A stretch of 64,000 nucleotides of DNA from Caulobacter sp. Root1455 (GCF_001426905.1 NZ_LMFQ01000025.1:124001-188000); one strand, 5' to 3'. Numbered from the stretch's first letter, positions 50,967 to 61,959 are shown. A program made the numbers and translations. Notes: a model not told the origin generated them from the letters alone.

Positions 50967-51458
50967 GTGTTCCAGCGCATCACACAGGCGATCAAGGGCG
51001 TGGCCCTGCTCGACTTCGCGGGCGCCTTCGGCCTGGGCATGAAGTACATGCTCGCGCCGAAGAAGACCGTGATCTATCCGAACGAGCGCGGCCCGCAGTC
51101 GCCCCGTTTCCGCGGCGAGCACGCCCTGCGTCGCTATCCGTCGGGTGAAGAGCGCTGCATCGCCTGCAAGCTGTGCGAAGCCATCTGCCCGGCCCAGGCC
51201 ATCACCATCGAGGCCGAGCCGCGCGACGACGGCAGCCGCCGCACGACCCGCTACGACATCGACATGGTCAAGTGCATCTACTGCGGCCTGTGCCAGGAGG
51301 CCTGCCCGGTGGACGCCATCGTCGAGGGGCCGAACATCGAGTTCGCCGTCGAGACGCGCGAGGAACTTTACTACGACAAGGAAAAGCTGCTCGACAACGG
51401 CGACCGTTGGGAACGGCTGATCGCGAAGAATCTGGAGTTGGACGCGCCCTACCGCTAA
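50967..51458 (+). CDS. nuoI: NADH-quinone oxidoreductase subunit I
   Basis: A 163-residue ferredoxin-like subunit with two [4Fe-4S] clusters (N6a, N6b): [12 protein letters not shown] and [12 protein letters not shown]. It passes electrons to NuoB. The N-terminal hydrophobic stretch anchors it at the membrane. GTG start at 50967, preceded by TTAGGAGAG. It follows the two lipoprotein genes after 10 bp. Confidence 0.97.
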   Translation: MFQRITQAIKGVALLDFAGAFGLGMKYMLAPKKTVIYPNERGPQSPRFRGEHALRRYPSGEERCIACKLCEAICPAQAITIEAEPRDDGSRRTTRYDIDMVKCIYCGLCQEACPVDAIVEGPNIEFAVETREELYYDKEKLLDNGDRWERLIAKNLELDAPYR

Positions 51459-51537
51459 AGGACGGGGCGCGATTCCGAGGTAGACGGCGAGCCATCCGGC
51501 CCGTCGTTGTTTTATGGTTTTAAGGGGAGCACCTGCC

Positions 51538-52149
51538 TTGCAGGCGATAGCTTTCTATTTGCTCGCGGTAGCGACCGTGGCGGCGGGTCTTCTCGTCGTC
51601 TCGGCCAAGAACCCCGTGCACTCGGTGCTCTTCCTGATCACCGCCTTCTTCTCGGCCGCCGGCCTCTTCGTCCTGATGGGCGCGGAGTTCCTGGCGATGC
51701 TGCTGATCGTCGTCTACGTGGGCGCGGTCGCGGTGCTGTTCCTGTTCGTCGTGATGATGCTCGACGTGGACTTCGCCGAGCTGCGCCAGGGCTTCGCCCA
51801 GTACCTGCCGGTCGGCGGGCTGGTCGGCGGGGTTCTGACGATCGAGATGATCATGGTCGCCGCCTCGGTGGTCAGCGGCGGCGCGGCCGGCAAGAACGCC
51901 GAGCCCCTGGCCTCGCCGGTCGGCGTGCCGAACACCGAGGCGATCGGCCGGGTGCTCTACACCGACTACGTCTTCTTCTTCCAACTGGCGGGTCTGGTGC
52001 TGCTGGTGGCCATGATCGGCGCCATCGTCCTGACCCTGCGCCACAAGCCGGGCGTCAAGCGCCAGAACATCGGCAAGCAGAACGCCCGTACGCCAAAGAC
52101 CGGAATGGAACTCGTGCAGATCAAGCCGGGCGAGGGGATCAGCGAATGA
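51538..52149 (+). CDS. nuoJ: NADH-quinone oxidoreductase subunit J
   Basis: A 203-residue membrane subunit with five predicted helices, beginning with [32 protein letters not shown] and including [23 protein letters not shown]. It participates in proton pumping. The start is TTG at 51538, because family homology begins there and AGGGGAG lies 9 bp before; an upstream frame to 51514 is open but not conserved-looking. It overlaps nuoK by 4 bp. Confidence 0.95.
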   Translation: MQAIAFYLLAVATVAAGLLVVSAKNPVHSVLFLITAFFSAAGLFVLMGAEFLAMLLIVVYVGAVAVLFLFVVMMLDVDFAELRQGFAQYLPVGGLVGGVLTIEMIMVAASVVSGGAAGKNAEPLASPVGVPNTEAIGRVLYTDYVFFFQLAGLVLLVAMIGAIVLTLRHKPGVKRQNIGKQNARTPKTGMELVQIKPGEGISE

Positions 52150-52451
52150 TCGGCCTGTCGCACTATCTCGTCGTCGCCGCGATCCTGTTCACGATCGGCG
52201 TCTTCGGCATCTTCGTGAACCGCAAGAACATCATCGTCATCCTGATGTCGATCGAGCTGATCCTGCTGGCGGTGAACATCAACCTGGTGGCCTTCTCGGT
52301 CTATCTGCATGACGTGGTGGGGCAGGTCTTCGCCATGTTCGTGCTGACCGTGGCCGCGGCCGAAGCGGCCGTCGGCCTGGCCATCCTGGTGACGTTCTTC
52401 CGCAACCGCGGTGACATCGCCGTCGACGACGCCAGCGTGATGAAGGGCTGA
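52146..52451 (+). CDS. nuoK: NADH-quinone oxidoreductase subunit K
   Basis: A 101-residue three-helix subunit, [20 protein letters not shown] at the start and the central [18 protein letters not shown] carrying the conserved membrane Glu for proton transfer. The ATG at 52146 overlaps the nuoJ stop in ATGA. Length is standard for the family. Confidence 0.97.
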   Translation: MIGLSHYLVVAAILFTIGVFGIFVNRKNIIVILMSIELILLAVNINLVAFSVYLHDVVGQVFAMFVLTVAAAEAAVGLAILVTFFRNRGDIAVDDASVMKG

Positions 52452-52456
52452 TCGCA

Positions 52457-54535
52457 GTGCAGACTCTCGTCACCATCCTCGTTCTCGCGCCGCTGGTCGC
52501 CGCGATCATCGCCGGCCTGTTCGGCCGCCGCATCGGCGACGTCGCCTCGCAGGCGGTCACCACGGGCGCGCTCATTCTCAGCTGCGCCCTGGGCTGGTAC
52601 ACGTTCAGCCAGTGGACCTGGGGGCACATGGAGGCCTTCACGGTCAACCTGCTGCCCTTCATCCACGTGGGGAACTTCGTCTCCAACTGGTCGGTCCGCA
52701 TCGACGCCCTGTCGTGCGTGATGCTGATCGTGGTGACGACGGTCTCGGCCCTCGTGCACGTCTACTCCTGGGGCTACATGGCCGAGGACGACAGCAAGCC
52801 GCGGTTCTTCGCGTACCTGTCGCTGTTCACCTTCGCCATGCTGGCCCTGGTCACCGCCGCCGACTTCATGCAGCTGTTCTTCGGCTGGGAAGGGGTGGGC
52901 CTGGCCTCGTACCTGCTGATCGGCTTCTGGTACAAGAAGCCGACCGCCAGCGCCGCGGCCATCAAGGCCTTCGTCGTCAACCGCGTGGGCGACTTCGGTT
53001 TCGCCCTGGGCATCATGACCACCTACTGGGCGTTCGGGTCGATCCAGTTCGCCGAGATCTTCCCGCAGATCGCCTCGGGCGTGGCGCGCACCTGGGTGTT
53101 CGCCGGCCACACCTTCCCGCTGGTCGACATCGCCTGCTTCCTGCTGTTCATCGGCGCGATGGGCAAGTCGGCGCAGTTCTTCCTGCACACTTGGCTGCCG
53201 GACGCCATGGAAGGCCCGACCCCGGTCTCGGCCCTGATCCACGCGGCGACCATGGTCACCGCCGGCGTCTACATGCTGTGCCTGCTGTCGCCGATGTTCG
53301 AATACGCGCCCGTCGCCAAGAACATCGTCACGGTGATCGGCGCGATCACGGCCCTGTTCGCGGCCACGGTCGGCCTGACCCAGAACGACATCAAGCGGGT
53401 CATCGCCTATTCGACCTGTTCGCAGCTGGGCTACATGTTCTTCGCGGCCGGCGTCGGCGCCTATCAGGCGGCGATGTTCCACCTGTTCACCCACGCCTTC
53501 TTCAAGGCGCTGCTGTTCCTGGGCGCCGGTTCGGTGATCCACGGCATGCACCACGAGCAGGACATGCGGAAGTACGGGGCCCTGGCCAAGCTGCTGCCGG
53601 TGACCTTCATCGCCATGACCATCGGCACGATCGCCATCACGGGCCTGGGCTTCCCGCCGCTGGAGCTGGGCTTCGCGGGCTTCTACTCGAAGGACACCAT
53701 CATCGAGGCGGCCTTCGCCGCGGGCGGCAAGAACGGCATCGCCCTGTTCGCCTGGGTGATCGGCGTGGTGGTGGCCGGCCTGACCTCGTTCTACTCCTGG
53801 CGCCTGGCCTTCTTCACCTTCAACGGCAAGGCCCGCTGGGGTCACGACGATCACCACGCTCATGACGCGCACGCCGCCCATGGCCATGAAGACCACGCCC
53901 ACGCCGAGACTCACGACGAGCCGCTGCCGGACGCGCATGACGACCATGGCCACGGCCACGATCACAAGCCGCACGAGAGCCCCTGGGTGATGCTGATTCC
54001 GCTGATCGTGCTGTCGATCGGCGCGGTCTTCGCCGGCTTCGTGTTCGTCGACTACTTCGTCGGCCACGACCAGCAGGAGTTCTGGCGCGGCGCGATCTTC
54101 AACGCCCCGACCAACCATGTGCTGCACGAGGCCCACGAGGTGCCGGAGCTGGTGAAGTACAGCCCGCTGATCGCCTCGATCCTCGGCCTGGCGATCGCCG
54201 TCTGGGTCTATCTGATCAAGGGCAACGAGCGCCTGGGCGCCGCCCTCGCGGCCCGGAACGGCCCGCTGTACGTGTTCTTCTACAACAAGTGGTTCTTCGA
54301 CGAGCTGTACCAAGCCACCTTCGTGCGCGCGGCCAAGTTCCTCGGCGACCTGTTCTGGAAGGGCGGCGACCAGAAGCTGATCGACGGTTTCGGGCCCGAC
54401 GGCGTCAGCGCCGTCAGCTACGACGTCGGCCGTCGGACCGGCAAGCTGCAGTCCGGCTACCTCTATCACTACGCGTTCGTCATGCTGCTCGGTGTCGCCG
54501 GTCTGCTGGCCTTCGCCCTGTTCCGCTTCCACTAG
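52457..54535 (+). CDS. nuoL: NADH-quinone oxidoreductase subunit L with His-rich loop
   Basis: A 692-residue antiporter-like subunit. It has the family core [42 protein letters not shown]-type region with conserved Lys and Glu, and a long C-terminal part for the lateral helix. Between about 463 and 510 is an insert with 16 histidines in 47 residues. This lies in the loop after the main antiporter domain and could bind metal, but may be neutral. GTG start at 52457, 5 bp after nuoK. Confidence 0.97.
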   Translation: MQTLVTILVLAPLVAAIIAGLFGRRIGDVASQAVTTGALILSCALGWYTFSQWTWGHMEAFTVNLLPFIHVGNFVSNWSVRIDALSCVMLIVVTTVSALVHVYSWGYMAEDDSKPRFFAYLSLFTFAMLALVTAADFMQLFFGWEGVGLASYLLIGFWYKKPTASAAAIKAFVVNRVGDFGFALGIMTTYWAFGSIQFAEIFPQIASGVARTWVFAGHTFPLVDIACFLLFIGAMGKSAQFFLHTWLPDAMEGPTPVSALIHAATMVTAGVYMLCLLSPMFEYAPVAKNIVTVIGAITALFAATVGLTQNDIKRVIAYSTCSQLGYMFFAAGVGAYQAAMFHLFTHAFFKALLFLGAGSVIHGMHHEQDMRKYGALAKLLPVTFIAMTIGTIAITGLGFPPLELGFAGFYSKDTIIEAAFAAGGKNGIALFAWVIGVVVAGLTSFYSWRLAFFTFNGKARWGHDDHHAHDAHAAHGHEDHAHAETHDEPLPDAHDDHGHGHDHKPHESPWVMLIPLIVLSIGAVFAGFVFVDYFVGHDQQEFWRGAIFNAPTNHVLHEAHEVPELVKYSPLIASILGLAIAVWVYLIKGNERLGAALAARNGPLYVFFYNKWFFDELYQATFVRAAKFLGDLFWKGGDQKLIDGFGPDGVSAVSYDVGRRTGKLQSGYLYHYAFVMLLGVAGLLAFALFRFH

Positions 54536-54544
54536 GGAAGATCG

Positions 54545-56029
54545 ATGACCGGCCTTCTCAGCCTCACCACCTTCGCTCCGCTGATCGGCGTGGTCCTGTT
54601 GCTGGGCGCGCGCGCCCTGCACGGCGACAACGCCAAGACGGACAACCTGGCCAAGTGGATCGCCCTGGCGACCACCCTGGTCACCTTCGCCCTGTCGGTC
54701 GTGCTGGTCGCCCAGTTCGACGCCAAGAACCCGGGCTTCCAGTTCGTGGAGGACCTCAACTGGTTCGCGGGCCTGCATTACCGCATGGGCGTCGACGGGA
54801 TCTCGATCCTGTTCGTGCTGCTGACCACCTTCCTGCTGCCGATCTGCATCATCGCCGGCTGGAAATCGGTCGATAAGCGCGTCGTCGAGTACCTGATCTG
54901 CTTCCTGGTGCTCGAGACCCTGGTGATCGGCGTGTTCTGCGCCCTGGACCTGATCCTGTTCTACCTCTTCTTCGAGGGCGGCCTGGTTCCGATGTTCCTG
55001 ATCATCGGCATCTGGGGCGGCAAGCGCCGGGTCTACGCGGCCTACAAGTTCTTCCTCTACACGCTGCTCGGCTCGGTGCTGATGCTGGCGGCCATCCTGT
55101 CGATGATCGCCGTCGCCCACACCTCGTCGATCCCGGTGTTGATGAGCTTCAAGTTCGCCCCGTGGCTGCAGACCTGGCTGTGGCTGGCCTTCTTCGCCAG
55201 CTTCGCGGTCAAGATGCCGATGTGGCCGGTCCATACCTGGCTGCCCGACGCCCACGTCGAGGCCCCGACGGCCGGTTCGGTGATCCTGGCGGGCATCCTG
55301 CTGAAGCTGGGGGGCTACGGCTTCATGCGCTTCAGCCTGCCGATGTTCCCCAACGCCTCGGAGCTGTTCCAGCCGCTGGTGTTCGCGATGTCGGCCATCG
55401 CCATCGTCTACACCTCGCTGGTCGCCTTCCGTCAGACCGACATCAAGAAGCTGATCGCCTACTCGTCGGTGGCCCACATGGGCTTCGTGACCATGGGCAT
55501 CTTCTCGGGCAATGTTCAGGGCGAGCAGGGCGCGCTGTTCCAGATGCTGAGCCACGGCCTGATCTCGGGCGCGCTCTTCCTCTGCGTCGGCGTGGTCTAT
55601 GACCGCATGCACACCCGCGAGATCGCCTTCTACGGCGGCCTGACCAACCGCATGCCCTGGTACGCGGCGACGTTCATGCTGTTCACCATGGGCAATGTCG
55701 GCCTGCCGGGCACCTCGGGCTTCGTCGGCGAGATCCTGACCATGGTCGGCGTCTACAAGGCCTCGACCTGGACGGCGCTGGTGGCCACCAGCGGCGTGAT
55801 CCTCTCGGCGGTCTACGCGCTGAACCTGTACCGTCGCGTGATGTTCGGCGAGATCGTCAATCCCGAGCTCAAGACCATCACCGACCTCGACAAGCGCGAG
55901 ATCCTGATCTTCGCTCCGCTGATCATCGGCACCCTGGTGCTCGGTGTTTATCCCAATCTCATCTTCAACCTGACCGCGTCGTCCGTCGACGGGCTCGTCG
56001 GCGCCTGGCGCGCCGCCGTGGGCGGGTGA
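54545..56029 (+). CDS. nuoM: NADH-quinone oxidoreductase subunit M
   Basis: A 494-residue antiporter-like proton channel subunit with about 14 helices. Signatures: [26 protein letters not shown] (conserved Glu), [28 protein letters not shown] (conserved Lys) and [13 protein letters not shown]. The ATG at 54545 follows GGGAAGATCG, 9 bp after nuoL. Its 3' end abuts nuoN. Confidence 0.98.
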   Translation: MTGLLSLTTFAPLIGVVLLLGARALHGDNAKTDNLAKWIALATTLVTFALSVVLVAQFDAKNPGFQFVEDLNWFAGLHYRMGVDGISILFVLLTTFLLPICIIAGWKSVDKRVVEYLICFLVLETLVIGVFCALDLILFYLFFEGGLVPMFLIIGIWGGKRRVYAAYKFFLYTLLGSVLMLAAILSMIAVAHTSSIPVLMSFKFAPWLQTWLWLAFFASFAVKMPMWPVHTWLPDAHVEAPTAGSVILAGILLKLGGYGFMRFSLPMFPNASELFQPLVFAMSAIAIVYTSLVAFRQTDIKKLIAYSSVAHMGFVTMGIFSGNVQGEQGALFQMLSHGLISGALFLCVGVVYDRMHTREIAFYGGLTNRMPWYAATFMLFTMGNVGLPGTSGFVGEILTMVGVYKASTWTALVATSGVILSAVYALNLYRRVMFGEIVNPELKTITDLDKREILIFAPLIIGTLVLGVYPNLIFNLTASSVDGLVGAWRAAVGG

Positions 56030-56037
56030 GGGACCCC

Positions 56038-57489
56038 ATGACGTTCGCCGCCAACTTCTCCCTCGTTCTTCCCGAAGTGATCCTCGGGGCCTCGGCCCTG
56101 TTGTTGCTGGTCTGGGGCGCGTTCCACGGCAAGGTCACCCCGCTGTTCACCGGCGCGGCCGTCCTGGCCCTGCTGGGCGCGGCCGTGGCCGCCGTGGTCG
56201 GGCCGCATGGACACGCCTTCAACGGCGTCTATTCCGCCGACGCGGCCGCCACCTACGCCAAGGTCGCGATCTACGGCTTCAGCGCCGTGGCCGTCGTGCT
56301 GGGCGACCGCTGGCTGGCCGTCCGCGGCGACCAGAAGTTCGAATTCGCCGTGCTGGTGATCCTGTCGGCGCTGGGCATGGGCGTCACCGCCTCGGCCGGC
56401 GACCTGATCAGCCTCTATATCGGCGTCGAGCTGCAATCCCTGGCGCTGTATGTCCTGGCCGCCTTCCGCCGCGACGACGCCAAGTCGTCGGAAGCGGGCC
56501 TGAAGTACTTCGTGCTGGGCGCCCTGTCGTCGGGCCTGCTGCTGTACGGCGCTTCGCTCATTTACGGTTTTGCGGGTTCCACCCGCTTCGCCGACATCGC
56601 CGCCGTTGGGGCCACCATGGCCCATGGCGCGCACGGCACGGGCCTGCTGTTCGGCCTGGTGTTCCTGCTCTGCGGCCTGGCGTTCAAGGTCTCGGCCGCG
56701 CCGTTCCATATGTGGACGCCGGACGTCTATGAAGGCGCCCCGACCCCGGTCGTCGGCTTCTTCGCCGCCGCGCCCAAGCTGGCCGCCATGATGATGTTCG
56801 CCCGCGTGCTGGGCGACGCCTTCCCGGACTCGGTGGCCCAGTGGCGCCAGATCCTGGTCATCACGTCGCTGGCCTCGGTGTTCGTCGGCGCCTTCGCGGG
56901 CCTGGCCCAGAGCAACCTCAAGCGCCTGTGGGCCTACAGCTCCATCGCCAATGTCGGCTATGCCCTGCTGGGCGTGGCGACCGGCGGCGAGACCGGCCTG
57001 CATTCGATGCTGCTGTTCATGACCCTGTACATGGTCGACGTCACCGGCTTCTTCGCCTGCCTCCAGGCCCTGTCGCGCGATGGTCGTCCGATGGAGACGA
57101 TCGAGGACATGGCCGGCCTGGTGAAGCACCGTCCGGGCATCGCCGTGGCCATGACCGCGTTCTCGCTGTCGGCCCTGGGCATGCCGCCGTTCTCGGGCTT
57201 CTGGGCCAAGTTCTACGTCTTCGGCGCGGCCATGGGCTCGGGCGACGTGCTGCTGCAGTGGGCGGCGGTGCTGGGCTTGGTCGGCAGCGTGGTGGCGGCG
57301 TTCTACTATCTGCGCCTGATCAAGGCGATGTGGTTCGACGCGCCGGCCGGCGCGGTGGACAAGCCGCAGCCGATCGCCCGCGCGGTCGGTTTCGTCGCCG
57401 CCGCCTTCTCGTTCCCGGTCGTGCTGGTCGCGCTGATCTGGCTCGACCCCGCCGCCAGGGCCGCCGCGGCGGCCTTTGGCCACGCGTGA
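56038..57489 (+). CDS. nuoN: NADH-quinone oxidoreductase subunit N
   Basis: A 483-residue antiporter-like subunit closest to the peripheral arm. Signatures: DLISLYIGVELQSLALYVLAAFRRD (conserved Glu), KVSAAPFHMWTPDVYEGAPTPVVGFFAAAPKLAA and KRLWAYSSIANVGYALLG. The ATG at 56038 has GAGGGA just upstream; an alternative GTG at 56026 overlaps the nuoM stop and would add four residues (MRDP). This completes the fourteen-subunit complex I set (nuoA to nuoN). Confidence 0.97.
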   Translation: MTFAANFSLVLPEVILGASALLLLVWGAFHGKVTPLFTGAAVLALLGAAVAAVVGPHGHAFNGVYSADAAATYAKVAIYGFSAVAVVLGDRWLAVRGDQKFEFAVLVILSALGMGVTASAGDLISLYIGVELQSLALYVLAAFRRDDAKSSEAGLKYFVLGALSSGLLLYGASLIYGFAGSTRFADIAAVGATMAHGAHGTGLLFGLVFLLCGLAFKVSAAPFHMWTPDVYEGAPTPVVGFFAAAPKLAAMMMFARVLGDAFPDSVAQWRQILVITSLASVFVGAFAGLAQSNLKRLWAYSSIANVGYALLGVATGGETGLHSMLLFMTLYMVDVTGFFACLQALSRDGRPMETIEDMAGLVKHRPGIAVAMTAFSLSALGMPPFSGFWAKFYVFGAAMGSGDVLLQWAAVLGLVGSVVAAFYYLRLIKAMWFDAPAGAVDKPQPIARAVGFVAAAFSFPVVLVALIWLDPAARAAAAAFGHA

Positions 57490-57490
57490 C

Positions 57491-58243
57491 GTGACGGGCG
57501 CTCTTCCGCCCGCGCCCGTCGTCATTCTGGACGAGATCGACTCGACCAACGCCGAGGCCCGTCGCCGCGCGGAAGCGGGGGAGGCGGGCCCGGTCTGGAT
57601 CGTCGGCCTGCGCCAGACGGCCGGCCGCGGCCGGCGCGGCCGCGCCTGGGAGACGGGCGAAGGCAATCTGGCCGCCACCCTGCTGTTCCGCACCGACAAG
57701 CCGCCGGCCGAGGCCGCCCAGGTGTCGTTCGTCGCCGCCCTGGCGGTCGCCGACCTGCTGGCGGCCTATGCGCCCGCCGGCCTGGTCAGCCTCAAATGGC
57801 CCAATGACCCGCTGCTGGGCGGGCTGAAGGTCAGCGGCGTCCTGGTGGAGTCCGGGGCCCGGCCGACCGGCGGCCTGTGGATCGCCGTCGGGGTGGGCGT
57901 GAACCTGGCCCGCAAGCCGATCGACAGCGAACGCCCCGCCACGGCCCTGACCACCTACAGGGACGCCCCGCCGCCGTCGCCGATCGAGGCGATCGAGGTC
58001 CTGGCCGCCGCCTTCGCGCGCTGGCAGGACGTCTGGCTGCGCCTGGGCTTCCCCGCCATCGCCGACGCCTGGACCGCCCGCGCCCACGGCCTGGGCGAGC
58101 CCTGCGTGGCCCGCCTGGGGACCGAAACCCTGGAGGGGATCGCCGAAGGGCTGGACGGCGACGGCGCGCTGCGTCTTCGTCTGGCGAACGGCCAATTGCG
58201 GCGGATCACCGCCGGCGACGTCTTTTTCGGAGGGGCCTCCTGA
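57491..58243 (+). CDS. birA: Biotin-[acetyl-CoA-carboxylase] ligase
   Basis: A 250-residue biotin protein ligase. Catalytic motifs: [10 protein letters not shown] for biotinyl-AMP, [22 protein letters not shown] and [14 protein letters not shown]. It lacks the N-terminal helix-turn-helix of E. coli BirA, so it is the monofunctional class that does not repress transcription. It biotinylates the carboxyl-carrier protein of acetyl-CoA carboxylase. Start: GTG at 57491 just after the nuoN stop; a TTG at 57476 within nuoN is possible. Its stop overlaps the coaX start, so the two genes are coupled. Confidence 0.93.
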   Translation: MTGALPPAPVVILDEIDSTNAEARRRAEAGEAGPVWIVGLRQTAGRGRRGRAWETGEGNLAATLLFRTDKPPAEAAQVSFVAALAVADLLAAYAPAGLVSLKWPNDPLLGGLKVSGVLVESGARPTGGLWIAVGVGVNLARKPIDSERPATALTTYRDAPPPSPIEAIEVLAAAFARWQDVWLRLGFPAIADAWTARAHGLGEPCVARLGTETLEGIAEGLDGDGALRLRLANGQLRRITAGDVFFGGAS

Positions 58244-59025
58244 TGCTGCTGGCCATCGAACAGGGCAACACCAACACCATGTTCGCCATCCATGATGGCA
58301 ATGAGTGGATCGCGCAGTGGCGCGCCGCCACCGAGAGCACGCGCACGGCCGACGAATACGTGGTCTGGCTGTCGCAGCTGCTGTCGATGCAGGGCCTGGG
58401 CTTCCGGGCCATCGACGCCTGCATCATCTCCAGCGTCGTGCCGCAGTCGATCTTCAACCTGCGCAATCTCAGCCGCCGCTATTTCAACGTCGAACCGCTG
58501 GTGATCGGCGAGAACGCCAAGCTGGGCGTCGACGTGCGCATCGACAAGCCGTCCGAGGCCGGGGCCGACCGCCTGGTCAACGCCGTGGGCGCGCACATGA
58601 TCTATCCGGGCCCGCTGATCGTCATCGACAGCGGAACCGCCACCACCTTCGACATCGTCGCGGCCGACGGCGCGTTCGAGGGCGGCATCATCGCCCCCGG
58701 CATCAATCTTTCCATGCAGGCCCTGCACGAGGCCGCCGCCAAGCTGCCGCGCATCGCCATCCAGCGCCCGTCGAGCGGCCGCATCGTCGGCACGGACACC
58801 GTCAGCGCCATGCAATCGGGCGTGTTCTGGGGCTATATATCGCTGATCGAGGGCCTGGTGGCCCGCATCAAGGCCGAACGGGCCGAACCCATGACCGTGG
58901 TCGCCACCGGCGGCGTCGCCTCGCTGTTCGAGGGCGCCACCGACAGCATCGACCACTTCGATTCAGATCTGACCATTCGTGGTCTCCTCGAAATTCATCG
59001 TCGCAACACCCATCTAGAGACCTAA
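58243..59025 (+). CDS. coaX: Type III pantothenate kinase
   Basis: A 260-residue ASKHA-fold kinase for the first step of coenzyme A synthesis, phosphorylating pantothenate with ATP. Signatures: [19 protein letters not shown] (phosphate loop), [30 protein letters not shown] and [15 protein letters not shown]. Glu6 occupies the position of the usual Asp in the DxGNTN motif, a conservative change. The ATG overlaps the birA stop (TGATG at 58241-58245). It is followed directly by ribonuclease J, with the same kind of overlap (TAATG). Confidence 0.95.
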   Translation: MLLAIEQGNTNTMFAIHDGNEWIAQWRAATESTRTADEYVVWLSQLLSMQGLGFRAIDACIISSVVPQSIFNLRNLSRRYFNVEPLVIGENAKLGVDVRIDKPSEAGADRLVNAVGAHMIYPGPLIVIDSGTATTFDIVAADGAFEGGIIAPGINLSMQALHEAAAKLPRIAIQRPSSGRIVGTDTVSAMQSGVFWGYISLIEGLVARIKAERAEPMTVVATGGVASLFEGATDSIDHFDSDLTIRGLLEIHRRNTHLET

Positions 59026-60719
59026 TGACCAAATATACCGACAAGCCTTCCCCCAAGGACGAACTCGTCTTCCTGCCGCTAGGCGGGTCGAACGAGATCG
59101 GCATGAACTTCAATCTGTACGGCTATGGCCCGGCCGACGACCGCAAGTGGATCGTCGTCGACCTGGGCGTGACCTTCGGCGACCAGACGACGCCCGGCGT
59201 CGAAATTATCCTGCCCGACCCCGAATTCATCGAGGCCTACAAGGACGACATCATCGGGATCGTCCTGACCCACGCCCACGAAGACCACCTGGGCGCCGTG
59301 CACTGGCTGTGGCCGCGCCTGAAGGCGCCCGTCTACGCCACGCCGTTCACCGCCTTCCTGCTGCGCGAGAAGCTGCGCGACGCCCGCCTGCTGGACGAGG
59401 TGCCGATCACCGAGATCCCGCTGAGCGGCAGCTTCGACCTGGGTCCGTTCCATCTGGAAATGATCACCCTGACCCACTCGATCCCCGAGCCGAACGGCCT
59501 GGCGATCAAGACCCCGCTGGGCACGATCCTGCACACCGGCGACTGGAAGATCGATCCGGACCCGCAGTTGGGCGGCCCCACCGACATCGCGGCCATCCAG
59601 CGTCTCGGCGACGAGGGCGTGCTGGCCATGGTCTGCGACAGCACCAACGTCTTCGTCGACGGCGTGGCCGGCTCGGAAGCCGACGTCCGCGTGGCGATGA
59701 ACCGGCTGATCAAGGGCCTGACCGGCAAGATCGCCGTGGCCTGCTTCGCCTCGAACGTGGCCCGGATGGACACCGTGATCCGCGCCGCCCAGGCGGCCGG
59801 CCGCAAGGTCTGCCTGGCCGGCCGCTCGATGCACCGGATGAGCGCGGCGGCCCGCCACGTCGGCCTGCTGGAGGGGCTGGAGCCCTTCATCACCGACGAC
59901 CAGGCCAAGTACCTGCCCGAGAACGAGGTGTTGTTCCTGTGCACCGGCAGCCAGGGCGAGGCCCGCGCGGCCCTGGCCCGGATCGCCGAAGGCACCCACC
60001 CGCACGTCAAGCTCTCGCAGGGCGACCACGTGATCTTCAGTTCGCGGGTGATCCCGGGCAACGAGATCCCGATCCGCAATCTGCAGAACAAGCTGGCCGA
60101 CCGCGGCGTGCGCCTGCACACCGAACGCGACACCCCCGGCATCCACGTCAGCGGCCACCCGTGCCGCGACGAGCTCAAGCAGATGTACCAGTGGGCCCGG
60201 CCGCATATCGCAGTGCCGACCCACGGCGAGCGCCGCCACCTGATCGAGCACGCCGCCTTCGCCAAGGACCTGCAGGTGCCGCACGCGGTCAGCCCGCGCA
60301 ACGGGGACATGGTGCTGCTGGCCCCCGGCCATCCGCAGATCATCGACGAGGTCCCGTCGGGCCGCCTCTATGTCGACGGCGGGGTGGTGACGCCCGAGAA
60401 CGGCGAGGCCCTGCGCGAGCGGCGTCACGCGGCGTTCAACGGCATGCTGGCCGTGTCGGTGGTGCTGGACGGCCGCAACCGCATCGTCTCGGGCCCGCAG
60501 GTCCGCGGCCTGGGCCTGGCCGGCGACGCCGAATATCCGCTGGACGACGCGCTGGACGACCTGGCCGAGGAGGCCGAGACCGCCTTCAAGCGCCTGAGCG
60601 GCGAGCAGTGCGAGATCGACGAGGCCATCGAGAGCGCCCTGTCCAAGGCCGTGAAGAAGGCCGCCTTCCGCATCTGGGAACGCAAGCCCGTGGTCGAGAC
60701 CACGGTCCTGCGGGTCTGA
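59025..60719 (+). CDS. rnj: Ribonuclease J
   Basis: A 564-residue metallo-beta-lactamase/beta-CASP ribonuclease. The zinc motif HAHEDHLGAVHWL has His83, His85, Asp87 and His88. Further motifs are GDWKIDPDP, beta-CASP segments (VACFASNVARMDTVIRAA; GSQGEARAALARIAEG) and HVSGHPCRDELKQMYQWARPHIAVPTHGE. RNase J combines 5'-exonuclease and endonuclease activity for rRNA maturation and mRNA turnover. The ATG at 59025 overlaps the coaX stop by one base (TAATG). It precedes a rhomboid gene by 7 bp. Confidence 0.95.
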   Translation: MTKYTDKPSPKDELVFLPLGGSNEIGMNFNLYGYGPADDRKWIVVDLGVTFGDQTTPGVEIILPDPEFIEAYKDDIIGIVLTHAHEDHLGAVHWLWPRLKAPVYATPFTAFLLREKLRDARLLDEVPITEIPLSGSFDLGPFHLEMITLTHSIPEPNGLAIKTPLGTILHTGDWKIDPDPQLGGPTDIAAIQRLGDEGVLAMVCDSTNVFVDGVAGSEADVRVAMNRLIKGLTGKIAVACFASNVARMDTVIRAAQAAGRKVCLAGRSMHRMSAAARHVGLLEGLEPFITDDQAKYLPENEVLFLCTGSQGEARAALARIAEGTHPHVKLSQGDHVIFSSRVIPGNEIPIRNLQNKLADRGVRLHTERDTPGIHVSGHPCRDELKQMYQWARPHIAVPTHGERRHLIEHAAFAKDLQVPHAVSPRNGDMVLLAPGHPQIIDEVPSGRLYVDGGVVTPENGEALRERRHAAFNGMLAVSVVLDGRNRIVSGPQVRGLGLAGDAEYPLDDALDDLAEEAETAFKRLSGEQCEIDEAIESALSKAVKKAAFRIWERKPVVETTVLRV

Positions 60720-60726
60720 CCCCGCG

Positions 60727-61470
60727 ATGACCGACGAGCGGACGCCCGTCGCCGAGACCCCGCAACGCGAAGCGTTGTGGGGCAGGGGGCCGTCCATGCT
60801 CTGGTTCGAGGCCTGGCCGGTCCTGGTGATCACCGGCGTGCTCTGGCTGATTTGCGCCCTCCAGGCGGTCGGCGAGAGCCTCGGCTATGGCGACGCGATC
60901 TTCTTCTACGGCGCGCTGTGGAAGCCGGGCGTGTTCCAGGGCCTGTGGTGGACGCCGCTGACCCACATGTTCCTGCACGCCAGTTGGGGGCAGACCCTGG
61001 GTTGGCTGCACATCACGATGAACAGCGGCGCCCTGATCGCCCTGGGGCCGGCGATCGCCCAGCGTCTGGGCCGCGACTGGATCGGCGGACTGCTCTTCCT
61101 GTTCTTCTTCGTCGTCTGCGGACTGGCCGGCGCGGGGGCGTTCGTCCTGCTGGCGCCGGAGCAAAGCGGGGCGGTCGGCGCATCGGGCGCGATCTTCGGC
61201 CTGTGGGGCGCCGTCGCCCGGCTGGCCGCGCCCGGACAGGCCAAGCTGGCGCCGCTGTTCTCGCGCGGCGTCGCCCAGCAGGTCGGCTCGGCGCTGTTCT
61301 CCAACCTGCTGGTGGTCGGCATGGGCGCGGCCTACGGCGCCGCGTCCGGTTCGGGCGTGATGGGCATCGCCTGGCAGGCCCACCTGGGCGGGTTCCTCGC
61401 CGGGATCCTGCTGATCCAGATCATGCCGGTGCGCTTCCACTGGCTGCGCGAGCCCGCGCCGGCGCGCTGA
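60727..61470 (+). CDS. Rhomboid-family intramembrane serine protease
   Basis: A 247-residue membrane protein with about six helices. Catalytic Ser153 is in AVGASGAIFGLWG (GxSG) and His219 in WQAHLGGFLAG, which form the rhomboid dyad. The WWTPLTHMFLHASWGQTLGWLHITMN segment provides the conserved loop and His/Asn residues. It cleaves membrane helices of unknown target proteins. It begins 7 bp after ribonuclease J, so is in the same run. Confidence 0.92.
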   Translation: MTDERTPVAETPQREALWGRGPSMLWFEAWPVLVITGVLWLICALQAVGESLGYGDAIFFYGALWKPGVFQGLWWTPLTHMFLHASWGQTLGWLHITMNSGALIALGPAIAQRLGRDWIGGLLFLFFFVVCGLAGAGAFVLLAPEQSGAVGASGAIFGLWGAVARLAAPGQAKLAPLFSRGVAQQVGSALFSNLLVVGMGAAYGAASGSGVMGIAWQAHLGGFLAGILLIQIMPVRFHWLREPAPAR

Positions 61471-61542
61471 CTGGTCGCTCTTTTCGCAGTGCGGCATCGG
61501 TGCTAGGCCAACCGCAATCACAAGAATACGCGGGAACGGACC

Positions 61543-61959
61543 ATGATCGGCAAGCTCAACCACGTCGGCGTCGCCACGCCCTCCATCGACGAGTCGGTGA
61601 AGATGTACCGCGACCTGCTGGGCGCGACCTCGCACACCGAAAAGTGGGCCATGCCCGAGCAGGGCGTGTGGGTCTGCTTCGTCAACCTGCCCAACAGCCA
61701 GATCGAGCTGATCGAGCCCTATGGCGAGGCCTCGCCGATCCACGGCTTCCTGGCCAAGAACCCCAAGGGCGGCCAGCATCACATCTGCTTCGAGGTGGAA
61801 AACATCTACGAGGCCCGCGACAGCCTGGTCGCCAAGGGCGCCACCGTGCTGGGCGAGCCGCGCATCGGCGCCCACGGCACCTTGATCATCTTCGTTCACC
61901 CCAAGGACATGGGCGGCATGCTGGTCGAGCTCATGGAAACGCCGAAAGAGGCTCACTGA
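61543..61959 (+). CDS. mce: Methylmalonyl-CoA epimerase
   Basis: A 138-residue vicinal-oxygen-chelate protein. Signatures: KLNHVGVATPSIDESVKMYRDLLGA, IELIEPYGEASPIHGFLAKNPKGGQHHICFEV and VFVHPKDMGGMLVELME-type C-terminus, giving the metal ligands His7 and the His of GGQHHICFEV. It converts the (S) to the (R) form of methylmalonyl-CoA in propionate catabolism. The ATG follows GGGAACGGACC. The stop overlaps the next gene's start (TGATG). Confidence 0.9.
   Translation: MIGKLNHVGVATPSIDESVKMYRDLLGATSHTEKWAMPEQGVWVCFVNLPNSQIELIEPYGEASPIHGFLAKNPKGGQHHICFEVENIYEARDSLVAKGATVLGEPRIGAHGTLIIFVHPKDMGGMLVELMETPKEAH

Noticed and set aside
52301-55612. Minus-strand frame of 1103 codons opposite nuoK-nuoM
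   Set aside because: Shadow frame; the plus strand encodes well-defined complex I subunits.
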